Counted from the first letter of the stretch, positions 9,491 through 21,780 are shown. The stretch: DNA of 64,000 bases from Siphonodentalium dalli (GCA_032622095.1 CP136065.1:98091343-98155342); one strand, 5' to 3'. The notes: a model not told the origin generated them from the letters alone. Made by a program: numbers and translations.

Positions 9491-11811
9491 TTTAAGAGTA
9501 AGTAAGTATTATGCAGGGACCAGTGTTAAAGAGTCTCAATGACTTTGAAGTGGGTTCATTCGAAATAACATAAATGTTATAAAAGTCTGTGAAACCCCAA
9601 CTATCACCAACAAGCACAGTATAAAAAGAACGACTTTGTTCTTATTTCCATTAATAATAACTCTACAAAATTGAATTTCGCAAATCGAAACCATTGTTAT
9701 GTGAACATTACTGTTAATCATGGAATTACCGGCACAGGTCCAATTAGCCTAATACGATACCCAAGTTTAATAAAGCCTTTTGTTATTGGAAAACTACCAA
9801 TAATTAATATGAGAATAACATTTGATATATTTTTACATGTTCTTCTTGATGATGATGTTTTCATAGACTTTTATAAGTATTGCCCCCATTAGGGTACGTT
9901 CATACACTGGCAAGTTTGCACATTATGATTTGCAGGCATGTCGTCGTAGAAAACGATATGGTGCCAGAATGAATGAACGGAAACAAGCATATAAATTGCA
10001 TCTGTACCACAGCTAACTACTTGCGAAGTAAAATTTCTATAGTTTCAGCCAAACCTTGGCTGTTTATTTCACACCGGTTTCTGGGATAACCTGTGTGTCG
10101 ACTGAGAACCTGCGTGTCAATTGAGGAGAACACACGGAGGATTTGTGTAAATGTTAGCCCAAACGACATTTCTAAGTAACGACGGCTTTGTTGTTTATTT
10201 CGAGGAATAATACCGCATCATATGAATTCAGCCCAAATATATTGACAGGTGTCAAGGGTCTAACTCTATACTGAGCAATAAAAAACTAATATTAATAAAT
10301 ACCGAGTATATTTAATTTAACGCCAATGGGTCGTTTATGTGCGTTTAAGAGTGTATTTATGCCTAAAGCAAAGTTAAATAACGATCTTAAAATGAATTGG
10401 CCGGTATATTTTATTAGTTATCAGGGTTACCAGGGTCGTAGTTGCATAAATTACAATATAGTTTATGTTTATGCTAAGATAACTTGATCGGTATTGAGGT
10501 TAACACAAATCCCATATATGGAAATTCCAAATATGGAAAGTGACGTGCGCAAAACAGCTGCATCTCGGTTATCTGGGTCAGATATATTTATAGCGAAGAA
10601 ATGTTGTCAAATTCCACGTCTGAATACGCGTCTTATTCTCACTTATATCAGTTTTATTCTATGTGTTGTTGTGTATTGTATTACTTTGATCAAGGTTGCG
10701 CTTTTGTTATTCTCACAAAAGGTAAATTTGATGCGTGTTTGATGCGTGTTTACATTTCAAAATTGCGTCGACCATTTACAGTAACACTACAGTGCGACGG
10801 AATTCCACATTCCTTAATTACGAGACTAATTTATCGAATGAGGTCAATTTTTCGCATATAACAAGACTCGTATGTTATTCTACACCATTCTGACGAGTGC
10901 CGAATTTCATTTCGCATTATTTTCGTTTTTATCGAAAAATAATCGTTCTCTATGCCTATGGTCAGTATGGACTGGAGATTCCCATGTAAATTTTTTCAAC
11001 CAAAAAAAATTCATTGTTTTGCCAATTTCAAGCTAGTTTATAGCATGGTCATGGCATAATTTGGCCTAGCGAGTGTCGGTAGACGTTTCTTGAGTGTGCA
11101 CAACAAATTTTGCTCCCAACGAAGCAGGCTAAAATCCTGAAATTTGTCAATTTTACTTTGCGTGTGAAGAAAATATTCATTTAAACTTCCAAAATTGGTT
11201 GAAATATGCTCAACAACATTCAGTTGAATGGTGACATTATTTATAGTCACCGACTAACTTCCACGATGAATCAAATTTGTTTTTATTGGTGACAATTATG
11301 TCGCGAGAGATAAAAATGTAAATATTTTAAAGAAAATGTTAAATTTTAGCTCATTTTAAGACTTTAATTGCTTGTAGATCGGTGTTAATTATCTTCGTCA
11401 ATGATGTCATGTCACGCTTGTTAATAATTCATTTGTTCGGAAATACTTATTGGGGGTCGAAATGTATAAAATTTAACTACCACCACTTCCAAAAACAACA
11501 CCGATAAACAATAACGCTCTTTGTTCCATGCAATGGAAATGGCTATTTATTGTCCTGATATCAGTGATATAAATGAATGCCTAAAATTAGTATTATCCTG
11601 AAATAAATTTATGCCACTTTGGCGAACATGGGAACCACGGTACAATTTATGCCATTTAGGCACACTTCAGAGTGAAATCAGGGCTTATATTTCGGCGAGA
11701 ATCCAAATCTAGATTCTCGTAAATATTCTCGCAAATTACCCTGGATTCTCGTGAAAAAGTATATATGGATTCTCGCAAAATCAGATGAAATATATGCCCT
11801 GGAAATATAGC
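9491..11811. other. Intergenic, unassigned; MITE fragment at 9893
   Basis: No gene is recognised. Position 9893 onward (GGTACGTTCATACACTGGCA) is the terminus of the family that is complete at 37475-37862, and the following 150 bases share modules with it. A short direct repeat (TTTGATGCGTGT, twice) is at about 10726-10750. The open frames near 10494-10861 and 11038-11250 show no domain and look like chance. Confidence 0.45.
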
Positions 11812-12770
11812 AAATCGTTTAATGCTTTAGAATTTTTGTTTTCGGAGATTTATATATATGCTTAAAGACATATTATGGACTTTTTCGGGTGCGAGAAATT
11901 GATATGTTAGTGCTCAGGCACTTTGCCAACCTGGGGAATGTTATCATTCTACTAACATCACTGAAAATTTCCAAAAAAATCTGCCACACCACTTCATAGA
12001 GAACATCGTCTGAACTACTCCAAATTGTAAATATTTACATCTCGATTCGGGGCGCAACTATCGGCTATAATTAAACAAAAATGATTTCGCCATCGAGAGT
12101 CATTGCATTTAACTAATATATAAGAATGACGTTGTGTATCATCCATTTGGATTAATATTCGTAACGAATAACTACTTTGAGAAAGATTATTCTTAATTTC
12201 TATTTGATCACTCTGCCCGGTGTCTGCCGGAGTGTTTCACATCACTTTAATCAAGGAAGACTGTTCAGAAAAACTGTATTTCAAGAAATCGTTTAATGCT
12301 TTAGAATTTTGGTTTTCGGAGATTTATATATATGCTTAAAGACATATTATGGACTTGTTATGGACTTTTTCGGGTGCGAGAAATTGATAAGTTAGTGCTC
12401 AGGCACTTTGCCAACCTGGGGAATGTTATCATTCTACTAACATCACTGAAAATTTCCAAAACAATCTACCACCCCACTTCATAGAGAACATCGTCTGAAC
12501 TACTCCAAATTGTAAATATTTACATCTCGATTCGGGGCGCAACTATCGGCTATAATTAAACAAAAATGATTTCGCCATCGAGAGTCATTGCATTTAACTA
12601 ATATATAAGAATGACGTTGCGTATCATCCATTTGGATTAATATTCGTAACAAATAACTACTTTGAGAAAGATTATTCTTAATTTCTATTTGATCACTCTG
12701 CCCGTTGTCTGCCGGAGTGTTTCACATCACTTTAATCAAGGAAGACTGTTCAGAAAAACTGCATTTCAAG
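11812..12770 (+). repeat. Direct tandem duplication, two copies of about 474 bp
   Basis: Copy 1 spans 11812-12285 and copy 2 spans 12286-12770. Both begin AAATCGTTTAATGCTTTAGA and end GTTTCACATCACTTTAATCA plus about 35 bases. About ten substitutions and one 11-base insertion in copy 2 (the repeated TTATGGACTT) separate them, giving about 98% identity and implying a recent event. No conserved frame or known element was seen inside. Confidence 0.85.
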
Positions 12771-12839
12771 ATCACCAAACAACTTTCCTTTTTAGGGCCA
12801 CCACATCTTTCCAAAGATGTACTTCTTCCATTTTGCTAT

Positions 12840-13105
12840 CAAAGACCGAAAAATGTCGTTAAACTAGAGATCCAAATACCCACTAAGGGCCCCTATATCT
12901 TGAAATATTAAAGACCGAGAATGTCGTTAAACTATAAAGACCGAAAAATGTCGTTAAACTAGAGATCCAAATACCCCCTATATCTTGAGATATTATAAAG
13001 ACCGAAAAATGTCATTAAACTATTAAAGACCGAAAAATGTCGTTAAACTAGAGATCCAAACATCCCCATCCCCTATTTTTTTAGACAATTAAGAACGAAA
13101 TATGT
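12840..13105. repeat. Short complex tandem repeat, AAAGACCGAAAAATGTCGTT
   Basis: AAAGACCGAAAAATGTCGTT followed by AAACTA recurs at least six times. It alternates with a longer module GAGATCCAAATACCC..CCTATATCTTGA. The alternation suggests a higher-order unit made of the two modules. It immediately follows the 474 bp duplication. Confidence 0.75.
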
Positions 13106-13377
13106 CGTTACACCATTAATACATAATTTGTGTTTATGAAAGTCTGGCACCCATTAGCAGTTTGTTTTCAGTACATTTTAATATTCATTGGAACGTAAAC
13201 AATTATTCGCTGACAGAAATCATGTTAATATCGCCTTTCGTTACTGGTTCCCTCGACTCAAATATTTCTCACTGCTCAATACTTATAATTAAAAAAAATG
13301 TTCTGTGTTTTGTGTCACTTCTTAATAGCATTATGTATTCTGCTATTGACAAGAAACAAAGTTGCAGTATACCTCAA

Positions 13378-13868
13378 AGGTACGGAAGGCCTTGGTGGGT
13401 ATCCTGTGAACATATTTCCACCTGTCAAAAACCGCTACAAACGAAAATAATATTCAAATATAGACATACTTTGTTAATATACAAATGAGAAATATCTCAT
13501 AAACAGTATGTTATTGTCGTAAATTTGACGATTGTTATGTAAACAAAGCATAAAAAGTTACTTTCTTGGTGTTTCTTTATATTATGATGGTAAACATAAA
13601 GAGCGTTCTTTGTTGCTCAATTCCTTATTTGGAAATAATAAAGAGCGTTTATACCATTTGTGTGTGATTAGCCAGTAGCATTGTGCTGCCTTCTATAACA
13701 CAATCAGACTCTTGTTTAGGTAAAATTTAGTAGGTCTTTATGTGAGCATGATGTTTACGCGATAGTGATCGTATATTTGAACCAAAATGTATGCGTTTTA
13801 ATATTTTTCGGTTTACGGTGTTTGGAACAAATATGAATATTTTCGACAACTAAGCCCCCCTCGTCCCT
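13378..13868. mobile_element. MITE with AGG/CCT ends and TTAA target, copy 1
   Basis: The left end is TCAA|AGGTACGGAAGGCCTTGG and the right end is AAGCCCCCCTCGTCCCT|TTAA. Almost the whole length pairs with the inverted copy at 26599-27092. Shared strings include GTGTGATTAGCCAGTAGCAT, CACCTGTCAAAAACCGC and TTTACGGTGTTTGGAACAAA. Its interior carries two AATAAAGAGCGTT motifs. The TTAA target with AG(G) termini fits Kolobok-type elements; the family assignment is inference. Confidence 0.75.
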
Positions 13869-14639
13869 TTAATATAATTAATATAACATCCCTCATCCAA
13901 TAATCTCCAAATTGCATATCTAATTTCAATCCTAGTTACACGTCACGCCGCCCCTCATCATTTGCCAATTGTACACCCTTTTTTTGCTGCTGCTGCAACT
14001 GTTCAATTTCTTTTAAAATTATTGAAAAAATGGCCCTCCCGCCCGCCGACATTTACCTCTGATTTTTTTTTATCATCGGTCCGCACCAAAATTGAGCACA
14101 CGTCCCTATATAATATACCTATTTAAACCGAGTATACACGGTGGTGTAATAGATCAACCGTTAATTTAACCGTTTAGGTAGCATATTTCCACGTATACGT
14201 TATCACGACAAATCCCTGCTGATCTGTTATTAATGAACCAAACACTTAACATGTCAACACACTCTGGCCCGCCAATGCTACAGTGTATAAACGTAACGGG
14301 GCAAATATGCACATTATATTGGCAGCTAACGAGAGCATTCATCATCAGCAATCTGCTCACCCCTTTTAGCCGATACGATAGAAACTAAACGATTTGTTAC
14401 TTCTAATTACCCGTACTTAATTACACTACTTGCGTGTTAATAAAGTACGACCCCATTACCACTAAAGGTGAAACATGGGATTTAGAACATTAATATTCAC
14501 TCTTACATAGTTCCACATTCAAGGTGTAATCGTATGTCAGTTGTAACGTTGTGAAACTGCAACCGAACTGAATTATTCTATGCTAAATAGTTCATGGCTG
14601 ACCTGATGCATGCATCTTAGTTTTCTTGTTTCAACTGTA
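13869..14639. other. Intergenic, no gene recognised
   Basis: AT-rich with a short CTGCTGCTGC tract near 13986 and T/A runs. No repeat matched elsewhere in the window by eye. Confidence 0.45.
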
Positions 14640-14895
14640 GTGCTGCTACCGGAATTTGCCTGTAAATTGCATGCAATTATCTCGCAAGAATCAATAATAG
14701 AGGTATTTGAAAGCAAATGCCAATAGCACCGTTGCAAGTAGGACTACGTAAATTTTACTTCTCATGTCTTTCGCTTTGGTAAAGATGCATGAGATGTGCA
14801 TGTTTCCGTTCATATTCTGGCACCATGTAGTTTTCAATGACGTAATGCCTGCAGAACATACCGTGCAATCTTGCCAGCGTATAAACGTACCCTTA
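14640..14895. mobile_element. MITE fragment, GTACGTTCATAC family
   Basis: Shared modules with 37.6-37.86 and 32.0-32.27 kb include GATGCTACC or GCTGCTACC with a nearby GAAAT or GAATT, AGATGCAT, CATATTCTGGCACCAT, ACATACCGTGCAA and TATAAACGTACCC at the right end (about 14880-14892). The left terminus is not clear. Confidence 0.55.
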
Positions 14896-15464
14896 CCCAC
14901 TGATAGGGCCTTGGGTCCCTTTAACGAATGTGTACATAATTATGCGACCAAACTCAAATTGCATTCATTTCATGCTCTGTGGCTTCCGTCCGCGCGTTAT
15001 CAACAATCGGGATGCGGCGATAAGGGGGGAGGGTAACACAGTTTGACATTTCTTGCATGACACAAAATTAGTAGGAAAAACCAAAAGTGGGTTGAATTTA
15101 TTTCGATAGTTTGATATTCCAACCATGCAACGTTTATTCTGAAATGTGTTGGTTTTAAACCAAAAGTCTAATATTTTGTTACTTGGTAAAGTTGGGACGG
15201 GAATGACCAACATGTGGACAAACCTTGAGATACCAACTCCTACCCAACTCTGGAGGTGGGGGTGTAATTGGAATTTACCGGAAATGAACATTTCGGTATG
15301 TTTCAAAGGTGCAAGTCTACAACAGTTTCTTGCAAATTAGTCATTTATTGAACGTCCATTCCCTGGTACATGTGTATATGTTTTTACATTCAGCATCCGA
15401 AATACTCCGCGAACACCGAAGGGCGCCTTAGTCTATCTCTGCACATTGCGCCCCCCCCCCAGGG

Positions 15465-16045
15465 ACGTGGCTATAGACCGAGTCTTCTCGGCCCACAACG
15501 GCTTGGGATATCGGTTATGATGATGCTGTTTTTGAATCGAGCCCCGTCCCATTGCTCTTCTATAACGGACGTTATACGTCCAGAATCGTGGGCGGGAGTT
15601 ATATTGCTTATATGTCTTCAGATTAGGTCACATGGAAGCTTTGCGTATATGAACATAGAGGGCAGCCTTTCCCAAGCATGATGTTATCAAAAATGGATAT
15701 GTTAGAGGTTCGTTAAATGTCAAAGCAACGAGATTTATAAGTAAACAAAGCATAGTTTTCCAGAGAATTTCGATTTGTCCTGCTAACAGAAAACGTATGT
15801 AAACAATATATTAAACGATCGTATCATCACTTTATCTTTTTCTAACACGGTAGATTATATATCATTTTGAAGAAATATTAATCGCGGACATGTCAGGCGA
15901 TCAATCACATTTAGGGGTTTACTGCGTATATTGGACGAACGTTCGTTATGGAAGAGCAACGGGGCGGGACTCGGTAAAAAAAACAGCATCATTCCAACCG
16001 ATATCCTAAGCTGTTGTGAACCGAGAAGACTTGGTCTAGGATGTG
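15465..16045. mobile_element. Foldback element with arms of about 115 bp
   Basis: The left arm, about 15470-15580 (GACCGAGTCTTCTCGGCCCA, GGATATCGGTTATGATGATG), recurs reverse-complemented at about 15925-16045 (CATCATTCCAACCGATATCC, AACCGAGAAGACTTGGTC). Identity is about 80%. The central loop of about 340 bases holds no recognisable gene. Confidence 0.7.
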
Positions 16046-16214
16046 GCTAGAAATTCCATTAGGAGGGGGCGTCCAAGATAGAAGAAATCCCCTTTGAACT
16101 TTGAACCCGACCGAATTTCCAAGGGACTTTGAATTCTCCGACTGATGGCGCTTTTAGTCCAAAAAAGAATACCGAAAGTAGGAAAACATTTGACATTTGG
16201 TATTAATCATTTAA

Positions 16215-16465
16215 TGACAGGAGCTGTGCTGGTGCAGCATTGAGGATCCTGTGTCATGAATTTTCTTATATGGGCGAATCGCCCATAGTAGATAGCCGCA
16301 CATATATACTAGAATGCACTGTCTTAAAATTACAAGGTCAATGTAAATATTGTTAGGTCAATGTATTCTCTTATATACACGAGGCTCCCTATGGGAGACT
16401 CGCATATATAAGATAATGCATTGGCACATTCATGGTTGTTCGCAAATTTTCAAGAAGCTCCAGGG
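16215..16465. mobile_element. Paired-hairpin MITE, copy 1
   Basis: It is flanked by TTAA at 16211-16214 and 16466-16469. After the left end comes GAGCTGTGCTGGTGCAGCAT, then a degraded hairpin (16262-16320) and a better one (16360-16427; arms TATTCTCTTATATACACGAG and the CTCGCATATATAAGATAATG complement). The length of 251 bp matches the 252 bp copy at 38881-39132, which lies in reverse orientation. Confidence 0.75.
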
Positions 16466-16649
16466 TTAAAGACGCATGTTTGATTTGATATCATAAAACC
16501 ACCGTCTGTACTTATTTTATACCAGAAAACAATTATATCGAACCCATGAGTGAATAATATGAGGTTTTAATGGCCAGATATCAACTTTTAAAAGTGTTAG
16601 TAATAGCACATTTTAAATATTAGTCATTAAAGCAAAAATTCCGATGATC

Positions 16650-16865
16650 GTCTCTTAATTTAAAGAGCGTCCATGCTTACGTCGCCGAAAGCGGTAGATA
16701 ATAAAGAACGTTCTCATTTATGAGAAGTTGTGATAATCTTCGACATATTACGTACGGGTGGGTTAATGGGATGATTCTGCGATGCCCGTGAGATACGAAT
16801 TATGGTGATAGAAAGTATTTATCACATTTCTTTTGACTGGTGATTGGCTCAAGAAAAAAAAACAG
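16650..16865. repeat. Single-unit copy of the 2.1 kb repeat and its flank
   Basis: TAAAGAGCGTCCATGCTTAC, AGCGGTAGATAATAAAGAAC and GTTCTCATTTA are followed by GATGCCCGTGAGATACGAAT. They correspond in order to 2265-2450. Here only one tandem unit is present rather than four or five. Confidence 0.6.
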
Positions 16866-17019
16866 ACTAATGTGATATCAATCGGACCGGACTAATTTCA
16901 CGTTAAACTGGTTGAAAAACCAAACTATTGAAAAAAATTGTCAACTGAAAACTAATGTAGTTTCGATAATCATAGGGCTGAGTATGCCGAATAAAATCGG
17001 TGAAATTTCATCGTCTATC

Positions 17020-17583
17020 ATCAGTGGATGGCCTTCGCGAGTGGTATCGCTGTTTTAAAAGTCATATCCGTTAAAACCGTCATAAACAGAAATAATATTT
17101 CATTATAGACATATTTTGTTCTTGTGCCAATCATAAATAACCTCTTATTGTCAAGATCGTGCGCCTTGTTAGTATACAAATCCATATAATTATACAGTAC
17201 ATTGCGTAAAGAGTGTGCGATACACACAATACTCAACACCGGGGAGACCCCACTATAAGTGAACATTGATTAAATTTGACACCATGTTGTTTACAACATA
17301 CCGATATAGCGCTCCTTATCCTCGGCACTCAAGATTTCTGTATTGATCGGGTTACCGCGAATCATTCGAGATCACAAACAAATCGCTACGGTGTTGAGTG
17401 TTTCGCTTATCGCACACTCTTTGCGTGCTGTATATAAACAAATTCTCGGTTCACAAGTGTGTTTTGTGGGTAATATCGCATTAATATTATACTATACTGT
17501 GATATTAATATATTCTTGAGGAAATTCATAATTTGTAACTTTTATTTCTAAATTATAACCTACAACCAAGCCCACCCGTGCCT
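17020..17583. mobile_element. MITE with AGG/CCT ends, copy 2 (diverged)
   Basis: The left end is degraded (GGATGGCCTTCGCGAGTGG). The right end ACCAAGCCCACCCGTGCCT|TTAA is clear. Internal modules (GTTAAAACCGTCATAAACA, ATATTTTGTTCTTGTGCCAATC) match the copy at 52.7 kb. A secondary inverted repeat lies inside: 17199-17245 (AAAGAGTGTGCGATAC, ACTCAACACCG) and its complement at 17389-17440. Confidence 0.6.
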
Positions 17584-18389
17584 TTAAACAAGACAGGGCA
17601 ATCGCAATGGGCAAATGTGAAATAAAATCATAAATGTTAGTACAATCATCATCACTGAGCAGAACATGGAAAACTAAATATATAGACTTATTTGGTTTAT
17701 TGATAACTCTTTAATGACGAGACATCGCATGTTAAAGCCTTTGTTATGTAAACTTTGCTGTTACATTGGCAGCCATTTTGCCAATAAACATTTGAACAAA
17801 TTCGGTGTCAACTCATATTACAAAATATCAGAGCAATGAAAAATATTCCAGAAAACCAATATTCAACTAAGACTATTGTTTGCATTTGGCGATGTGTGTT
17901 GATAAAATGACTTTCACTGTGATTGTTTACAATTGTTTCAACGTGCGAAATTTCGTCATCTGGAGAGTTATCAAAAATAAAAATAAGTACAAAGTCTATC
18001 TGTTTCTCAGGAGTTTTTCTTAGTGGTGATGGGTTGACACACCTTCCCCCCCCCACATTTTGCCCACTGCGAGTGCCTTATATGTCCCTTATATTGATGG
18101 CAAATAATAGCCGAGTCGGTGATTAAGTACTAGTTCAGCACGTCTTGGATTTACCGTCACCCCCAATATAAATGATTTGTCAGAATATTCGCTTGGATAC
18201 GGAGAGAATGTGATTCGGGTGTCTCGTTCGGGAAGGACCAATTGTTGCCCCTCATATGTATGCCTTTATTATGAAATACCTAAAACATGTATATATATAT
18301 AGCAGTTTAAAAAAATAATGTTTCTTCTTTGGGTTTTCCGTAGATGTTGGTGGACTCGGGACTTGTGATGAGGTGTAGTCACGGTGGGG

Positions 18390-18875
18390 AACCACGTGGT
18401 TTCTAGTTGATGAGTATCACGCATTCAAAATGGCCGAGGCGATCGCAAACGCGACCAGATATGAGGAAAATGGTAATAAACTAGGATATCTATATATTAC
18501 ATAGTATTTTGGCAGCTACGAGCATATGCTATACAATTTTTCAAACAAGCTGATACCTCATTTGTGTCCAAACTAACAGGTGTTTGCTCTAACATTCTGA
18601 CCGAAGTTGTTAGTCGAATGGTTCTCCTTGATGTATGGACTGGTGTATTACACAAACCTCCGACTGGAAGCTTTGGTCAGAATGTTATAGAAAACTACTG
18701 AGCATTTCCGAACAAATAAGGTATCACCTTGTTTTAAAAATAAACTAGCATATACTCGTAACAGTCAAAATGCTATGTTTTGTGACAGTTTCTCATATTT
18801 TATGTTTTTGTGCGTTAGCACATGCTGAGTGCGTGGTACTCACCAACATCGAAACCACGTGATTCCCAAATGTGG
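18390..18875. mobile_element. Foldback element in copy B
   Basis: Outer arms are 18392-18430 (AACCACGTGGTTTCTAGTTG) against the complement at 18833-18872 (CCAACATCGAAACCACGTGA). Inner arms are 18500-18615 (TACGAGCATATGCTATACAA, AACATTCTGACCGAAG) against the complement at 18655-18790. Arm identity is about 75-80%. The position corresponds to a gap in copy A, consistent with insertion after duplication. Confidence 0.65.
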
Positions 18876-20059
18876 TAGTCTTCTACGTTTTGATCTTGTT
18901 CCATAGTTCTGGCAATAGCTTCACCTATTAGTTTCTGCATCTCGGTCGCTGTTACTGATGCGGCATACGGATACGGATGAACACACTCGCCACTTTATTT
19001 CTTAGTATTATGGTCTTACATAATCGTGATTTCCTTGAATATGTCATGCATGTAAGCACCGACCCCACCCTCCTGGTGTTCGTGGGGTAATGACCAGCGC
19101 TTCCCGATTGTAATAAAGCCGTTGATTATAATATGATTATGAGAGTATTCACTAACGATTGAATCAAATTAACCCAATTATTGGCCGAACAAAGGAATTA
19201 TATAAACCGATAAATACCAACATTACGTGTATATATACAAGGTCAGGTGGATCACAGTAGGTCCCACGGTACTTCCATTGGATATGTGAAAGCGACAACA
19301 TATGTATCAATTTATAATTGTGCATGTAATTTATTTTAAGAACCATCCAAGAGTTAACAATAAAACATGATACACTAAAATTATTCTGGAGGGCGAGTGT
19401 CCATTTCGGCAATAGTCGTTGGTCCCCTTACGTTTGTGAAGTAGAAGACCTCAAAATAAATTGTGATATAATTGAACTAAATTAATGTCTTAAGAATTAT
19501 AATATGATGCATTATTTTCAATTATTTTTGTTTGTCAAACCGATGTGGTATTCTATATTACACTGCTCTGATGGTTGTACCGACATGCTTGTCCATTCTA
19601 TGCGATGTTTAATTTACCATTTTACTTAATCGTGTCGGTAACCGCACACCACTGCACCCCCAATGAACAAGAAAAAACTGCCATGTTCGTATAATTCCAT
19701 ATGCACCCTCATTGTTGGGTTGGAACTTTTCAAATGGTACCTAAAGGTTTCCAACTGTTGATAATTTCCAACCAACCTAATGCTGAACAAACAGTAGAAA
19801 AATGTGTTGGTCTAAAAACAACAAATGTCCAACTACTTACTGTTGGGAAATCAAACCATTTCAATATATTTGTGCTGTGAAATTCCCAACAAATGTTGTG
19901 TCAAGCCTGAAATTTCCAATTGTTGAAACATTTTACCAAAAAAGGGGGAGGGGGTAGACATGTCCCCGCACAGATGGTACGGATTGTTATTGTCACACAA
20001 CATTATCTTCATATCATATATTTTGGATAGTAGATCTAAACTGTTCTATTCCATTCACA
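18876..20059. other. Upstream region of copy B, GTTGG/CCAAC-rich tract
   Basis: No gene was seen. Positions 19005-19500 match 4205-4400. Positions 19710-19925 are rich in alternating TCCAAC and GTTGG motifs in both orientations, with weaker relatives at 51740-51890. This could be an old inverted-repeat element. Confidence 0.45.
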
Positions 20060-20176
20060 GAAGGTGTCAATGACGAACACTGCGTGAGGTGTGCTGTCAA
20101 CAAGTTGTCACGCTCTGCTCACGGTGGCGTGGCATATACTGAGCTATCGCACCCGCTTATACCTTTATGTGTATGG

Positions 20177-20232
20177 TATATAATACCGATATTAGCGTGT
20201 CTGATGTAGACGAACTTCGCCGAGTAGCCAAG
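20177..20232 (+). promoter_or_regulatory. Probable core promoter / 5' UTR block of the zinc-finger gene
   Basis: A TATA-like TATATAAT at 20177-20184 lies about 25-30 bases before a 24-base block (20209-20232) that is fully identical to 4800-4823 in the duplicated copy, while the sequence around it has diverged. This spacing fits a TATA box and transcription start. The further tract with CTCTATTGGAT (about 20300) is also shared. Function is inferred. Confidence 0.4.
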
Positions 20233-20436
20233 TAAATATAGTTGGTCTAAAGGAGGATCAACTAGACATTTGCAGAAAACCGTTCCCTGGAATTAGTGTA
20301 TCTCTATTGGATGTACTTGAACCCGGTGTCCGTTCGTGTATAATTAATTACGTTTTGACTTGTGATAATCTTACTCGCTGCAAAGTTACTTTAGCGGTGT
20401 GCGCCGATAGATTTTTGAAAGCTAGGAAAACACACG

Positions 20437-21780
20437 ATGGAGACTGTGGAAACGACAAATGCGGACATGTCCAATGCGACTCCAATGAAGTCTAAACGAA
20501 GAGAACGGCGTTTCGATTGTGATGTGTGTGGAAAGGCATTTACAAGTAAGTGCGATTTGAATAGACACGTGCACGTTCACACTGGCGATAATCCATATCC
20601 TTGCAGTTTATGTGATAAAGCTTTCAAGCAGCCAGGCGATCTCCCCGTGCACATGAGAGTTCATACAGACGAACGCCCTTATGCGTGTGATTTATGCGAG
20701 AAAGCATTCAAACAAAGTGGAGATCTGAAAGCACACAAGCGAGTACACAGCGGCGATCGACCATTCGAGTGTGATGTCTGCGGCAAGACATTTGGAACAT
20801 CTACGAATCTGAAAACACACAAGAGATACCACACCGGCGAACGTCCATACAGTTGTAATTTGTGCGAGAAAGCATTCTTTAAAAAAAATCATCTAGAGCA
20901 GCACAGGAATATTCACACAGACGTCTGTCCGTTTGAATGTGATATCTGTGGGAAAAAGTTCAACCAGTCTGGTAATTTACTGAACCACAAACGAACTCAC
21001 ACAACTGATCTCCCTTTCAAATGCGACATATGTGGAAAATCTTTCAACCAGTCTGGAAATTTGAAGAAACATCGCAGAATTCACTCGGGATTACGGCCGC
21101 ATGCGTGTGATTTATGTGGTAAAGCCTGCAGAGAGTTGGAAGATTTAGTGAAGCACAAGAAAATTCACGCGGGGGAGCGTCCGCATGAGTGTGATATATG
21201 CGGCAAAACATACGCAACTGTGAAGTCATTAACATATCACAAACGGAATCATGACGAGGAGCCTGCACGACCGTATAAATGTGATACGTGTGGAAAATGC
21301 TTTAAACGATCAGTCCACCTGACCGCTCATGAGAGGATTCATACTGGCGACCGCCCATACGAATGTGATATTTGTAACAAATCGTTCCGAACAGCATCTA
21401 CTATGGCTACTCACAAACGAACCCATAGTGATCTACGACCGTATTCGTGTGATTTATGTGAGAACACGTTCAAAACAAGACAGGCTCGTACCTCACACAT
21501 ACGGATGCATATTGGCGACCGTCCACACAAATGCAAGTTGTGTGACAAGTCATTCGCTCAATCTGCACATTTGGTGGTTCACATGCGGAAGCACACAGAC
21601 GAGCGACCGTACCCGTGTGATGTGTGCGACGCTTCGTTCCATTCATCAGCAAATCTAGAAAATCACGTGAGGGTTCACACAGGAGAAAAACCATATGAAT
21701 GCGACCTGTGTACGAAATCATTCAGCCAACAGGGTAACCTTAAAACACATAAGAAAATACACCTTGGCCCGATTGATTAG
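20437..21780 (+). CDS. 15-finger C2H2 zinc-finger protein (447 aa)
   Basis: The protein is almost entirely 15 tandem C2H2 fingers (C-X2-C-X12-H-X3-H; residues about 28 to 442) after a 27-residue basic leader containing KSKRRERR. Linkers are mostly TGERPY-like; the one after finger 9 is two residues longer. Nearly all fingers keep the Phe and Leu core. Finger 8 has Cys for the core Phe, finger 11 has Met for the core Leu and finger 12 has Arg there, so these may fold less well. Such proteins are typically nuclear, sequence-specific DNA-binding factors. No KRAB, BTB, ZAD or SET domain is present, so the effector function is unknown. The start is chosen because an in-frame TGA lies 19-21 bases upstream and the context has A at -3 and G at +4. 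The coding region is a single exon ending in TAG. The paralog at 4979-6128 is a pseudogene. Confidence 0.92.
   Translation: METVETTNADMSNATPMKSKRRERRFDCDVCGKAFTSKCDLNRHVHVHTGDNPYPCSLCDKAFKQPGDLPVHMRVHTDERPYACDLCEKAFKQSGDLKAHKRVHSGDRPFECDVCGKTFGTSTNLKTHKRYHTGERPYSCNLCEKAFFKKNHLEQHRNIHTDVCPFECDICGKKFNQSGNLLNHKRTHTTDLPFKCDICGKSFNQSGNLKKHRRIHSGLRPHACDLCGKACRELEDLVKHKKIHAGERPHECDICGKTYATVKSLTYHKRNHDEEPARPYKCDTCGKCFKRSVHLTAHERIHTGDRPYECDICNKSFRTASTMATHKRTHSDLRPYSCDLCENTFKTRQARTSHIRMHIGDRPHKCKLCDKSFAQSAHLVVHMRKHTDERPYPCDVCDASFHSSANLENHVRVHTGEKPYECDLCTKSFSQQGNLKTHKKIHLGPID

Noticed and set aside
20307-20495. 62-codon frame overlapping the start of the zinc-finger gene
   Set aside because: It is in another frame, ends inside the first finger region, and is not conserved in the duplicate copy.
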